From Sphingomonas bisphenolicum (GTDB lineage: Bacteria; Pseudomonadota; Alphaproteobacteria; Sphingomonadales; Sphingomonadaceae): a stretch of DNA of 64,000 nucleotides. A program made the position numbers and the translations under genes. The notes beneath the pieces were generated by a model. The model worked only from the letters and a program-made list of their open reading frames with translations. It did no database searches and was not told where the DNA came from. Location of the stretch: contig NZ_AP018817.1 of assembly GCF_024349785.1 (NCBI RefSeq), positions 434,001 through 498,000 of the forward strand, read 5' to 3'. This document shows positions 30,406 to 38,980 of the stretch, one piece after another. Numbering within the stretch: position 1 is the stretch's first letter; each line of letters opens with the position of its first letter.

Positions 30406-31019
30406 GACGATTTACCCAGGCTCCGATCCTCCTATGTGCGGCGCTCGCCGCCTGCCAGCCACCCGCGCAGACACCCGCGGCCGATGCGGTGAACGAGGCC
30501 GACAATGCCGCCAATGCCGTCGCAAGGAATGGCGCGGATAATGGCGCCGAACCGCAACGGTCGATCCTGCGTCCCGAAGTCGTGCCCGAGTCCGAAGCGC
30601 CGAAGATCGAGCCGGAAGAGGCGGTGATCGGCTTCGGCGCGTCGCCCATGGCGCTGGATGAGACGGCGAAGGCGACACTGGAAACGCTGCTCTCCGGCGC
30701 GGCGATGAAGGCCGGCGGCCCGATCATATTGCGCGGCCATAGCGATTCGCGCGGGGCCGATGGCGACAACAAGGTCGCGTCCCGCATCCGCGCCGAAAAG
30801 GTCCGGGACTATCTGGTCGACAAGGGCGTGGACAAGGCGCGCATCACCCTGATCGCGCTGGGCGAGGCCCGCCCGATCGCCCCCAATGCGAAGGAGGACG
30901 GCAGCGACGATCCCGACGGCCGGGCGAAAAATCGCCGGGTCGAAGTGACGGTCGCGCTCCCGACCGTCATCGTGCCGCCGCCGGTGGTGCCGAACGCGGC
31001 CGAGGCGGCAAAGCCATAG
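30402..31019 (+). CDS. OmpA-family lipoprotein
   Basis: The 205-residue product has a lipobox (ALAAC, Cys at residue 18), an Ala/Asn-rich linker and an OmpA C-terminal peptidoglycan-binding domain from about residue 75 (IILRGHSDSRGADGDN, SRIRAEKVRDYLVDKGV, AKNRRVEVTV with the conserved Asn-Arg-Arg-Val). It anchors the outer membrane to the cell wall. It overlaps the antiporter gene by four bases, so they are cotranscribed. Confidence 0.88.
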   Translation: MRRFTQAPILLCAALAACQPPAQTPAADAVNEADNAANAVARNGADNGAEPQRSILRPEVVPESEAPKIEPEEAVIGFGASPMALDETAKATLETLLSGAAMKAGGPIILRGHSDSRGADGDNKVASRIRAEKVRDYLVDKGVDKARITLIALGEARPIAPNAKEDGSDDPDGRAKNRRVEVTVALPTVIVPPPVVPNAAEAAKP

Positions 31020-31051
31020 ATTTGGCCACCTTGCTGGCTTAAGGGACCGAC

Positions 31052-32350
31052 ATGACATCCCCCGTCTGGCACCCCTTCACCCAACATGGCCTGAATGAGC
31101 CGATACCCCATGTCGTGCGGGCGCAAGGCGCGCTGCTGCACCTGGCCGACGGCGGCACGCTGATCGACGCGATTTCGAGCTGGTGGGTGACCACCCATGG
31201 CCATTGCCATCCGCGCATCGCCGCCGCCATCGCCGCGCAGGCGGGGCAACTCGATCAGCTGATCTTCGCGGGCTACACCCATGATCCGGCCGAAACGGTG
31301 GCGCGGGGGCTGATCGATCTGGCACCCCGCGCCGAAGGACAGCCGGCACTGGCCCATATCTTCTATTCCGACAGCGGCTCGACCGCGGTCGAGGTCGCGC
31401 TCAAGATGGCGCTGGGCTATTGGCACAATCTGGCGCTGGACGGGTTGGCGACGGAAGAATCGGGGGGGCCGCGCAGCTGCATCCTGGTGCTGGAGCATAG
31501 CTATCATGGCGACACGATCGGCGCGATGTCGATCGGCGAGCGCGGCGTTTATAACGCCGCCTGGCAGCCCTTGCTGTTCGATGTCGGAACCATCCCCTTT
31601 CCCGCGCCCGGTCGCGAGCGGGCCTGCCTCGAAGCACTCGACGACGCCTGCGCCGACAAGCCCGCCGCCTTCATCGTCGAACCGCTGATATTGGGCGCTG
31701 GCGGGATGCTGATCTATCCCGCAGCCGTGCTGCGCGAGATGGCCGCGATCTGCCGCCGCCATGGCGTGTTGTTCATCGCCGACGAGGTGATGACCGGCTG
31801 GGGCCGCACCGGCACCCTCTTCGCCTGCGAACAGGCGGGCGTCGTGCCGGACATCATGGCGGTGGCTAAGGGTATCACCGGCGGCGCGATCCCGCTGGCG
31901 GCGACCCTGGCGACCGCCCCGATTTTCGATGCGCATCGATCGACCGACCGCGCCCGGCTGTTCTATCATTCGTCCAGCTACACCGCCAACGCCATCGCCT
32001 GCGCCGCCGCGGTCGCCAATCTGGCGATCTGGCGCGAGGAGGATGTGCTGGGTCGCATCGCCGCGCTGGCGCAGGGAATCGCGAAGCGACTCGAACGGCT
32101 TGCTAGACACCCCGCCTTCGCCAACCCGCGGCAGCTGGGCGCGATCGCCGCGATCGACCTCATCGCCGCCGATGCGGGCTATCTGTCCGATCTGGCGCCG
32201 CGCCTGCGTGCCTTCTTCCTGGAACGCGGCCTCTTGCTAAGGCCGCTGGGCAACACCATTTACCTGATGCCGCCCTATTGCCTGGACGAAGATCAGCTCG
32301 ATCGACTCTTCCTGGCGCTCGCCGCAGCAGGCGATCATTTCGGCGAATAA
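31052..32350 (+). CDS. bioA: Adenosylmethionine-8-amino-7-oxononanoate aminotransferase
   Basis: The 432-residue class III aminotransferase has WHPFTQHG at the N-terminus, [21 protein letters not shown] with the PLP Asp, and K273 in AVAKGITGG as the catalytic lysine. WHPFTQ and the SSWW segment are typical for BioA, which transfers the amino group from SAM to KAPA. It lies 5.4 kb from bioF-bioD rather than beside them, with an antiporter/OmpA operon just upstream. The length is normal. Confidence 0.93.
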   Translation: MTSPVWHPFTQHGLNEPIPHVVRAQGALLHLADGGTLIDAISSWWVTTHGHCHPRIAAAIAAQAGQLDQLIFAGYTHDPAETVARGLIDLAPRAEGQPALAHIFYSDSGSTAVEVALKMALGYWHNLALDGLATEESGGPRSCILVLEHSYHGDTIGAMSIGERGVYNAAWQPLLFDVGTIPFPAPGRERACLEALDDACADKPAAFIVEPLILGAGGMLIYPAAVLREMAAICRRHGVLFIADEVMTGWGRTGTLFACEQAGVVPDIMAVAKGITGGAIPLAATLATAPIFDAHRSTDRARLFYHSSSYTANAIACAAAVANLAIWREEDVLGRIAALAQGIAKRLERLARHPAFANPRQLGAIAAIDLIAADAGYLSDLAPRLRAFFLERGLLLRPLGNTIYLMPPYCLDEDQLDRLFLALAAAGDHFGE

Positions 32351-32415
32351 ACCCTTGGCTTTCAATTTCCGCAATTTGGCGCTATGGCGGCGCGATTTTG
32401 CGAATTCGGGATTAT

Positions 32416-32634
32416 ATGGCTAAAGAAGAACTGCTTGAAATGCGCGGACAGGTTGTGGAGCTTCTCCCCAACGCCATGTTCCGTGTCCGGCTTGAAAATG
32501 ACCACGAGATTCTCGGCCACACCGCCGGCAAGATGCGCAAGAATCGCATCCGCGTGCTGGTGGGCGACGAAGTGCTTGTCGAGCTGACCCCCTACGACCT
32601 GACCAAGGGTCGGATCACGTACCGCTTCAAATAA
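32416..32634 (+). CDS. infA: Translation initiation factor IF-1
   Basis: The product has 72 residues, the standard length, starting [13 protein letters not shown] and containing the S1-like OB fold with [13 protein letters not shown] and [16 protein letters not shown]. It binds the A site of the 30S subunit during initiation. The order infA-maf-RNase E/G-yacG is conserved in sphingomonads. The stop codon is part of a hairpin that also contains the maf start. Confidence 0.98.
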   Translation: MAKEELLEMRGQVVELLPNAMFRVRLENDHEILGHTAGKMRKNRIRVLVGDEVLVELTPYDLTKGRITYRFK

Positions 32635-32657
32635 GCCGCTTGTTCATGCGGCTTATT
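32630..32657 (+). promoter_or_regulatory. Hairpin spanning infA stop and maf start
   Basis: AATAAGCCGC and GCGGCTTATT form a perfect 10-bp stem with an 8-base loop. The infA TAA is inside the left arm, and the maf ATG (32646-32648) is at the loop and base of the right arm. TTATTCTTGCTT follows. It could attenuate transcription after infA or make maf translation depend on ribosomes arriving from infA. Confidence 0.6.
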
Positions 32658-33218
32658 CTTGCTTCGGCTTCTCCCAGACGGCGTGACCTTCTGGGACAGA
32701 TCGGCGTCGTCCCCGATGCCGTCGATCCCGCCGATATCGACGAAACGCCCCTGAAAGCCGAACGGCCTGCCGCTTACGCCGCGCGCGTCGCGGCTGAAAA
32801 GGGCGTGGCTGTGGCCGCGCGCCATCCCGGCGCGCTGGTCCTGTCGGGCGATACCGTGGTGGCCGTGGGGCGCCGCATCCTGCCCAAGGCGGAAAGCGAG
32901 GCGGAGGCGCGCGCCTGCCTGGCCTTGCTGTCCGGACGGCGGCACCGGGTGCTGAGCGCGATCACGCTGATCGATGGCGAGGGACGCGCGCGGCATCGCC
33001 TGTCGGACAATATCGTCATCTTCAAGCGGCTGGAGCAGCCCGAGATCGACGCCTATATCGCCAGCGACGAATGGCGCGGCAAGGCAGGCGGCTATGCGAT
33101 ACAGGGCCGCGCCGCGGGCCTCATCCGCACCATCATGGGCAGCCACAGCGCGATCATGGGCCTGCCGCTTTACGAAACCCGCACGCTGCTCAAGGCAGCG
33201 GGCTATCTATCCGACTAG
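32646..33218 (+). CDS. maf: Maf family nucleotide pyrophosphatase
   Basis: The 190-residue protein starts with RLILASASPRRRDLL, the conserved Maf N-terminus with the SASPRR substrate-binding motif, which fixes the start at 32646. SGDTVVAVG and the late GKAGGYAIQGRAAG are the other hallmarks. Maf proteins hydrolyse non-canonical or pyrimidine NTPs to monophosphates, cleaning the nucleotide pool. It lies 11 bases after infA and 8 bases before the RNase gene, so it is part of the operon. Confidence 0.93.
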   Translation: MRLILASASPRRRDLLGQIGVVPDAVDPADIDETPLKAERPAAYAARVAAEKGVAVAARHPGALVLSGDTVVAVGRRILPKAESEAEARACLALLSGRRHRVLSAITLIDGEGRARHRLSDNIVIFKRLEQPEIDAYIASDEWRGKAGGYAIQGRAAGLIRTIMGSHSAIMGLPLYETRTLLKAAGYLSD

Positions 33219-33226
33219 GAACGCAC

Positions 33227-34216
33227 ATGGCCGAATGGCTCTATGAAGAAGGCATTGGCGAGGCGCGGGCCGCGTTGATCGAGAAGGGCAAGCTGGTCGA
33301 GGCCCTGATCGAGCGCGAGGGCGACGCCGTCCGTCCGGGCGCGGTGGCGCAGGGCCGGTTGGTCGCCACCATCATCCCCAAGAAGCGCGGCATCGTGCGC
33401 CTGATTTCGGGCGAGGAAGTGCTGCTGGAACCGATCCCGCCCCGGCTGGCCGAAGGCGCCAACGTCCTCGTCGAAATCATCCGCGAGGCGATCGCAGAAG
33501 AAGGCCGCCCCAAGCGCGCCAAGGGCCGCATGCCCCAGCCGGGCGCCAAGCCCCATGCCGGCCCCAGCCTGTTGCAGCGCATTCGCGCCACCGGCGTGCC
33601 GGTCGTCCCCTGTCCCGCGCATGAGGAAGACCGGCTGGAGGCGCATGGCTGGAGCGAGCTGATGGACGAGGCGACGAGCGGCGAGGTCGGCGCTGAAGAC
33701 GCCGCCCTGCGCCTGTACCTGACGCCCGCCATGCTGCTGATCGACGTCGACGGATCGCTCCCGCCCGCGCAGCTTGGCCCCAAGGGCGCGAAGCTGGCGG
33801 CGCAGACGGTGCGGCGCATGGGGCTTTCCGGTTCCATCGGCATCGACCTGCCGACGATGAACAACAAGGACGAACGAATGGTCGCCGCCGCCCAGATCGA
33901 CAAATATCTGCCGCTGCCGTTCGAGCGTACGGCCGTGAACGGCTTCGGCTTCCTCCAGATCATCCGCCGCCGCGAGCGCGCCAATCTGATGGAGATAGTG
34001 CGCGAAGATGCGGTGCTGACCGCCGCGCTGGCGCTCCTGCGCCGGGCCGAACGCCATGGGCAGGGCGGCGCGGCCACCATCACCGCCATGCCCGCGATCA
34101 TCGACCTGCTGCACAAGCGGCAGGACTGGATCGAGCAACTGGCCAAGCGCCGGGGCGGCGCGATCACCTTGCAGGCGGATGCGGCGCTGGCTCTGGCGGG
34201 CGGCCATGTCGCCTAA
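33227..34216 (+). CDS. Ribonuclease E/G family protein
   Basis: The 329-residue protein is shorter than canonical RNase G. The first 90 residues resemble the S1-like part (GAVAQGRLVATIIPKKRGIVRL). The catalytic region follows, with acidic pairs in LLIDVDGS and IGIDLPTMNN in place of the usual IDVNSG and IDFIDM. The zinc-link Cys motif of RNase E was not found. It probably processes RNA, but activity should be checked because of its divergence. It overlaps yacG by 11 bases. Confidence 0.83.
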   Translation: MAEWLYEEGIGEARAALIEKGKLVEALIEREGDAVRPGAVAQGRLVATIIPKKRGIVRLISGEEVLLEPIPPRLAEGANVLVEIIREAIAEEGRPKRAKGRMPQPGAKPHAGPSLLQRIRATGVPVVPCPAHEEDRLEAHGWSELMDEATSGEVGAEDAALRLYLTPAMLLIDVDGSLPPAQLGPKGAKLAAQTVRRMGLSGSIGIDLPTMNNKDERMVAAAQIDKYLPLPFERTAVNGFGFLQIIRRRERANLMEIVREDAVLTAALALLRRAERHGQGGAATITAMPAIIDLLHKRQDWIEQLAKRRGGAITLQADAALALAGGHVA

Positions 34217-34412
34217 GGCATCGTCCAAGCCCGGCGCCTGCCCGGTCTGCGACCAGCCCGCCCAGCTCGCCACGCGCCCCTTCTGCAGCGCCGCCTGCCG
34301 CGACCGCGACCTGCTGCAATGGCTGGGCGAAGGCTATCGCGTGCCGGGCCAGCCCGTTGATGAAGCGGCACAAAAAAACGGCAATTATGGGCTGGACAGC
34401 GAGCCGGATTGA
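34206..34412 (+). CDS. yacG: DNA gyrase inhibitor YacG
   Basis: The 68-residue zinc protein has CPVC near residue 12 and FCSAACRDRDL near residue 30, giving the four-cysteine CX2C/CX3C site, followed by the LLQWLGEGYRVPG segment. YacG binds GyrB and inhibits gyrase. It begins inside the RNase gene and ends about 50 bp before tRNA-Phe. It closes the infA operon. Confidence 0.95.
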   Translation: MSPKASSKPGACPVCDQPAQLATRPFCSAACRDRDLLQWLGEGYRVPGQPVDEAAQKNGNYGLDSEPD

Positions 34413-34462
34413 CGCTTATAGGCACGCCTCCATCCGGCGGACGCCTCCCGCCGAAGACCCGT

Positions 34463-34538
34463 GCCCGGGTAGCTCAGTTGGTAGAGCATGCGATTGAAAA
34501 TCGCAGTGTCGGCGGTTCGAATCCGTCCCCGGGCACCA
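34463..34538 (+). tRNA. tRNA-Phe (GAA)
   Basis: A 76-base tRNA with encoded CCA. The acceptor arms GCCCGGG and CCCGGGC pair; the D-loop region is TAGCTCAGTTGGTAGAGCA; the anticodon stem-loop GCGATTGAAAATCGC gives anticodon GAA; the T-arm holds GGTTCGAATCC. Its 3' end from 34521 is duplicated in inverted form at 38449-38466, and the integrase lies just downstream, so this is an island attachment site. Confidence 0.97.
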
Positions 34539-34671
34539 TTTGTTCTCATCATATTGAAAACATTAGAAAATCGTCTCAAAGACGGTCTTCTAACCCTCAC
34601 TCCCCCACATTGCTGCTACACAATCGAGCAGTCAAAACCGTTGAAAACCCTCGGAAATCAGCGGATTCGGG
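34521..34671 (+). repeat. Attachment region, copy 1 (tRNA-Phe 3' end plus island left end)
   Basis: These 151 bases are repeated in inverted orientation, with no difference seen, at 38316-38466. The first 18 bases are the end of tRNA-Phe and the rest lies inside the island. Identity stops after GATTCGGG at 34671. The part shared with tRNA-Phe is the likely attB core. Confidence 0.85.
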
Positions 34672-34704
34672 TTCCAAGAACTGCTACACAAAGCTGCTAC
34701 ACAA
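34613..34704 (+). repeat. Three direct CTGCTACACAA repeats before the integrase
   Basis: The 11-mer occurs at 34613-34623, 34681-34691 and 34694-34704, between the tRNA-Phe core and the integrase start. Repeats in this position are typical of arm-type integrase or excisionase binding sites. The first copy is also present in the inverted att copy. Confidence 0.45.
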
Positions 34705-34717
34705 GTTGCCGTCGGGC

Positions 34718-36127
34718 ATGTGTTTCCGGGGCGGGCAGTTCTATTTTCGACGCCGTGTTCCGCATGATGTCCGTCAGCATATGGGGCGGGCAGAGATTTG
34801 GCGGTCATTGAGGACGGACAGTCTGAAATGCGCTGTTCGACGCTTCCCGTTGATCGTCTCCCAAGTCGAATCTGAAATCGAAGGGGTAAGGCTGAGGGCA
34901 GGGATGACCATCGATCCAGTCTTGCTCGAAGGCGTCGGCTCTTCTGCCCAAGTCGGACCTCGCCAACCAGTGCCTGCGGCGGCGTCGACGGTCTATTTTC
35001 CATCCCCGCCTGTTGTCCCGCCCCAAAAGTCGTGCCTGACCTTCGGCAACGTCTATGACCGTTATATCAACGATCCGACACGGGGCTGGTCTGTTCGAAC
35101 CCGCGACTCTTATGAGACATGCCGGAAGCTCGCCACCGACATTATTGGGGCTGATTTACCCATTGCCGATTTCACCCGGACGCATTGTCGGGATTTCATC
35201 GAGACGCTGAGATTTTTGCCGAAAAACGCGAGCAAGCGTTTCCCGCGCCTCTCGCCTCGACAGGCGGCGGAGAAGGCGCGGGAAGGGAAATTGGACAATC
35301 TCATTAGCTCTGCCAATGTTAACGCCTATCTCACCGATCTATCGAGCTTCCTGAACTGGGCGGTTCGAGAGGAATATTTGGAGCGGAATCCTGCCCGAGG
35401 GCTGCGGCTCCCGGATGAGGTAGCCAAGCGCAACAAGCGCTTCCCCTTCTCTTCGGTGCAATTGAAGAAAATATTCAACGCGCCGCTCTATCGCGGGTGC
35501 GTGGATGGTGAGCGCTCCTATTTTCTGCCGGGCACCGAGCGCCCCCAGAACGCCCGGTTCTGGATTCCGCTGATCGCGCTCCACACAGGGATGCGGCTCA
35601 ATGAAATCTGTCAACTCGATGTGACGGATTTGCGGGCCATAGAAGGCGTCCAGTGCTTTGTGGTGAGCGACGAGTCATTGGTGGGCAGCACCGATAAGCA
35701 GTTGAAGACAAGAACCAGCGAAAGGGTGATTCCAATCCATCCGAACCTTTGTGATTTCGGGCTGTTCCAATTTGTCGATAAGCGACGCAGGGCCGGTGAG
35801 ACGAAGTTATTTGGAGAGATCGCTCCGGGACCGAGGGGTGTCCGAGCCGTGGCATTCTCCAAGTGGTTCACCCTCTTCACGCGAAAGGCGGGAGCGGCGC
35901 AGGACCGAACCTGTTTCCATAGCTTCCGGCATAATTTCCGTGATGAATTGAGAGCGGCGCGGATCGACCACGATGTCGCTCTAGCAATTGGTGGGTGGAC
36001 GAACGGTGCCTCGACGAAGAGCAATGCTTCAGAAAATTATGGAAGAGGTCATGGAATAAATGTGCTGGATGAGGCGATGCTGCGGCTACGCTTCGAGAAC
36101 GTTGATCTCAGCCATTTAAGACGCTGA
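34718..36127 (+). CDS. Tyrosine-type site-specific integrase
   Basis: The protein has 469 residues from the ATG at 34718; an in-frame TTG at 34706 would add LPSG and is a fair alternative. The N-terminal part (CFRGGQFYFRRRVPHDVRQ) resembles the DUF6538 integrase arm domain, a SAM-like core-binding domain follows (YDRYINDPTRGWSVRT), and then the catalytic domain: R293 in HTGMRLNE, H401 and R404 in HSFRH, and Y441 in SENYGRG. It recombines the island at the adjacent tRNA-Phe. The GC content is clearly lower than in flanking chromosomal genes. The reading frame is open back through the tRNA, which is not coding. Confidence 0.92.
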   Translation: MCFRGGQFYFRRRVPHDVRQHMGRAEIWRSLRTDSLKCAVRRFPLIVSQVESEIEGVRLRAGMTIDPVLLEGVGSSAQVGPRQPVPAAASTVYFPSPPVVPPQKSCLTFGNVYDRYINDPTRGWSVRTRDSYETCRKLATDIIGADLPIADFTRTHCRDFIETLRFLPKNASKRFPRLSPRQAAEKAREGKLDNLISSANVNAYLTDLSSFLNWAVREEYLERNPARGLRLPDEVAKRNKRFPFSSVQLKKIFNAPLYRGCVDGERSYFLPGTERPQNARFWIPLIALHTGMRLNEICQLDVTDLRAIEGVQCFVVSDESLVGSTDKQLKTRTSERVIPIHPNLCDFGLFQFVDKRRRAGETKLFGEIAPGPRGVRAVAFSKWFTLFTRKAGAAQDRTCFHSFRHNFRDELRAARIDHDVALAIGGWTNGASTKSNASENYGRGHGINVLDEAMLRLRFENVDLSHLRR

Positions 36128-36761
36128 TCTGTCTTACTTGCAAAGGTTTTATCACGCGACTGGATGCGAACCTCGAGCCATTGAAAATACGCGTTTGCGC
36201 GGTAAGGAGGTAGGCAGAGGCGATTTATCAAGGACCGAAATGTCTTACAGCGTCAGGCATCAAGTATTCGTCAGTTCCACCTTTACTGACCTTATCGAAG
36301 AAAGAACCGAAGTGATCCAAGCTCTCTGGGAGCTAGATTGCATCCCTACAGGTATGGAAGCATTTGTCGCTTCCAATGAGAGTCAATGGGAGGTCATTCG
36401 GAAAGTCATAGACGAGTGCGATTATTATGTGCTGATAATCGGTGGTAGGTATGGCTCCGTCACGGACGATGGCGTCAGTTACACTGAGAAAGAATACCGC
36501 TACGCCAAGAAGATTGGCCTACCCGTGCTCGCCTTCGTTCACGGAAATCCTGAAACGATACCGGCTGGCAAAACTGAGAAAGTGGAAGCGAATAGGCTGA
36601 AGCTTGAGGCATTTAGAACCGCGGTTATGGCGGAGCATCCGATCCGTAGTTGGTCATCAGCTTCTGAGCTCGGTGGCTTGGTGTCGCGTTCGTTAGTTCG
36701 TGAGATCAAGGTTAACCCCCGGCCGGGATGGATCAGAAATGATGGTTCGTCACCTATATCA

Positions 36762-37715
36762 GTGTCTGATCCGAAATTAAGGTGAGTGGTATCAGCAGGT
36801 TAGCTTGACGGCGTGACCTGTCATTGATTCATGGGTTTTGCGAAAAACTACCGAGGATCAACGATGTGGACCGATACCACTCGCGCGCTTCATGCGCGAC
36901 GCGGGCTGATTTTGCCAAGTGATTTGACGAATGCCGAGTGGTTGGTGCTGGAACCGCTGCTGCCATCAGCCTCGCATGTGGGGCGGCCCCGCAAATGGCC
37001 GATGCGCCGGATTGTCGAAGCGATGCTTTACCTGCTGCGTGGTGGCTTGCCATGGCGGATGCTGCCCCCATGCTTTCCGCCGGTCTCGACGGTGCGACGC
37101 TGGTTTTACCTCTGGCGCGACAACGGCCTGTGGCTGACGATGAACCATGTGCTGCTCATGGCTTCGCGCGAGATGACAGGCCGCGAGGCCTCTCCGTCGG
37201 CGGGTGTGATCGACAGCCAGAGCATCAAAACCACGCAAAGTGGTGGTCCTTGTGGCTATGACGCTGGCAAGAAGGTGAAAGGCCGCAAGCGCCATATCCT
37301 GACCGACACCGAGGGAAACCTGGTGCATGCCGTGATCCACACCGCTGACATTCAGGACCGCGATGGTGCGCCGATGGTGCTGCGCGAAATCATCGGGCGC
37401 TTTCCGTGGCTGCGGCACGTCTTCGCCGATGGCGGCTATGCTGGCGACAAACTCAGGGGGGCTCTGCGGCAAATGGGGAAATGGACCGTCGAAATCATCA
37501 AGCGATCAGACACGGCCAAAGGCTTTGAGGTGCTGCCCCGCCGATGGGTTGTCGAACGCACGCTGGCATGGCTCAACCGGAACCGACGCCTCGCCAGGGA
37601 CTTCGAGCAAACCATCGCATCGGCAACCGCGTGGCTCTTCATTGCATCCATTCAACTCTTCACCCGCCGCATCGCAAGGGCATCAAATCACGCCGGATAA
37701 TTATGAATCAGACAC
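36762..37715 (+). mobile_element. IS5-family (IS427-like) insertion sequence, 954 bp
   Basis: The ends GTGTCTGAT and ATCAGACAC form imperfect terminal inverted repeats of about 18 bp. A TCA target duplication flanks the element (36759-36761 and 37716-37718), the TNA type expected for this group. It encodes one transposase and lies within the DUF4062 gene in the same direction. Confidence 0.9.
36864..37700 (+). CDS. IS5-family transposase
   Basis: The 278-residue protein starts at the ATG at 36864 with GAGGA upstream. An N-terminal DUF4096-like domain (SDLTNAEWLVLEPLLP, RIVEAMLYLLRGGLPWRML) precedes a DDE domain: the first Asp is in GVIDSQSIKT, followed by GRKRHILTDTEG, ADGGYAGDKLRG with the second Asp, and WVVERTLAWLNRNRRL with the Glu. 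The catalytic triad looks intact, so the element may be active. Confidence 0.93.
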   Translation: MWTDTTRALHARRGLILPSDLTNAEWLVLEPLLPSASHVGRPRKWPMRRIVEAMLYLLRGGLPWRMLPPCFPPVSTVRRWFYLWRDNGLWLTMNHVLLMASREMTGREASPSAGVIDSQSIKTTQSGGPCGYDAGKKVKGRKRHILTDTEGNLVHAVIHTADIQDRDGAPMVLREIIGRFPWLRHVFADGGYAGDKLRGALRQMGKWTVEIIKRSDTAKGFEVLPRRWVVERTLAWLNRNRRLARDFEQTIASATAWLFIASIQLFTRRIARASNHAG

Positions 37716-38315
37716 TCACTTTTGGAACGCATCAACTCGCTGACCGAAGAGAATCGCACTCTGCGGGAGAACTTGGCCAGCCACGTTGACGACGAGTCTG
37801 ACCCCACGCTCGAAAGCGGGGCAGATGAGGTCGAGATATATGGCACGAGAAGCATATATGACTCCCGTCCGGGCGGAGGGTATGGAACAGGGGAATGGCA
37901 TGCCCTCACTACATGGGATGAAATTTTCCGCGATATAGGACCTGCACTGATTAATGAGACCACCGAATCTGACCTGAAAAAATATTCTTTTGCGTTTCCA
38001 TGCTCTTGATGAACTTCCTCCAAATTTTTCTCATAGAGGAAATGTGTCGTTGGCGCTTGAAAGCTTCAATGAAATACTTATCCAACTACGTGCGCTTGGC
38101 TTAATTGACCAAGGAATTAAAAAGCGTGGTGTAAATGACAGGTCAAGTTATTGGCGCATTACACCACTTGGCGATCGCCACTTAGTCAGCCTTCTGGCAA
38201 GGCGTAAGCCGGTTGCGGTGCCCGAAGCATAGTTGCTGAGTTAGCGGTTTCTGACAGTTGATTTCTTGTTGCAAGTTTTGACGCACGGCCTGCGCACGGA
38301 GCGTTGCCGGTGGAG

Positions 38316-38466
38316 CCCGAATCCGCTGATTTCCGAGGGTTTTCAACGGTTTTGACTGCTCGATTGTGTAGCAGCAATGTGGGGGAGTGAGGGTTAGAAG
38401 ACCGTCTTTGAGACGATTTTCTAATGTTTTCAATATGATGAGAACAAATGGTGCCCGGGGACGGAT
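38316..38466 (-). repeat. Attachment region, inverted copy 2
   Basis: This is the reverse complement of 34521-34671. On the minus strand it reads from the tRNA-Phe 3' core (38466 to 38449) into the island left end. Only the tRNA tail is present, not a whole tRNA. The flank on the core side is different from tRNA-Phe, so it resembles a circular-form or tandem junction turned around. Confidence 0.85.
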
Positions 38467-38515
38467 ACTGCGCTTCGCTTTCGCCGTGGTTTTCGGGATC
38501 ATCGTTGTTTGTCAT
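38467..38515 (-). pseudogene. 5' stub of an unknown gene cut by the att copy
   Basis: On the minus strand an ATG at 38515 has AGGAG at a good distance upstream and opens MTNNDDPENHGESEAQ before running straight into the att core at 38466. It looks like the start of a gene on the far end of an island joined to attachment DNA. The family is unknown. Confidence 0.4.
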
Positions 38516-38634
38516 GAGGCTGCTCCTGTCGGCGGTATGAAGACCGGGGACGGCACCGAACCACCGACATATTCGGGCTGATGGTGAAGTGAGGGTGGAC
38601 CGGCAGCATCAGCGCCGATCGCAGGCCACGATGG

Positions 38635-38868
38635 TCAGGCGGCGATCGATTCGGCCATCGAGACCTTGATACGATGGACCGTCGCGACGCCGACTCGATG
38701 CTTCCGGGCCGTCTCGTTGATGCTGGCTCCCTTCGTCAGGGCGCGCTTGATCTTGTCGACCTTGGTGGGATCGACGGGAGGACGACCGCCCTTCTTCCCG
38801 CTGCGTGCGATGCCTGCTTTGACCCTTTCGGAGATCATGGCCCGCTCGAACTCGGCGAAGACCCCCAA
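38635..38868 (-). pseudogene. C-terminal remnant of a serine resolvase/invertase
   Basis: About 77 codons remain. LGVFAEFERAMISERVKAG is the end of the resolvase catalytic domain, followed by KKGGRPPVDPTKVDKIKRAL and a helix-turn-helix tail (GASINETARKHRVGVATVHRI). The N-terminal two thirds with the catalytic Ser are missing: IS21 copy 1 begins at 38869, exactly at the break. The missing half was not found at the other flank of either IS copy. Confidence 0.8.
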
Positions 38869-38980
38869 TGTGGATCGGCGTGCAAAAAGGACCCCGTTAG
38901 CGGGGTGATCGGCGTCTAAAAGGGACCCCTCATTTCGATGGTTTAAACAGCTGCCTGGATTTTCAGGCGGCGAGATCGGG

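Larger units (their letters stand above)
36240..38232 (+). pseudogene. DUF4062 domain protein, broken by an IS and a frameshift
   Basis: The ATG at 36240 opens a DUF4062 protein (HQVFVSSTFTDLIEERTEV, YYVLIIGGRYGSVTDDG, YTEKEYRYA), a TIR-like fold in accessory and sometimes defence proteins. An IS5-type element is inserted after 36761. Removing 36762-37718 restores the frame exactly (ISLLERINSLTEENR across the joint). The C-terminal part then runs to about 37988, where one extra T in a T4 run shifts the frame; the remainder (RFHALDELPPNF to WRITPLGDRHLVSL) is intact to 38232. It is non-functional as it stands. Confidence 0.8.

Noticed and set aside
34409..34717. In-frame extension of the integrase upstream through tRNA-Phe
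   Set aside because: It would translate the tRNA gene and the attachment core; the family N-terminus fits a start at 34706-34718.
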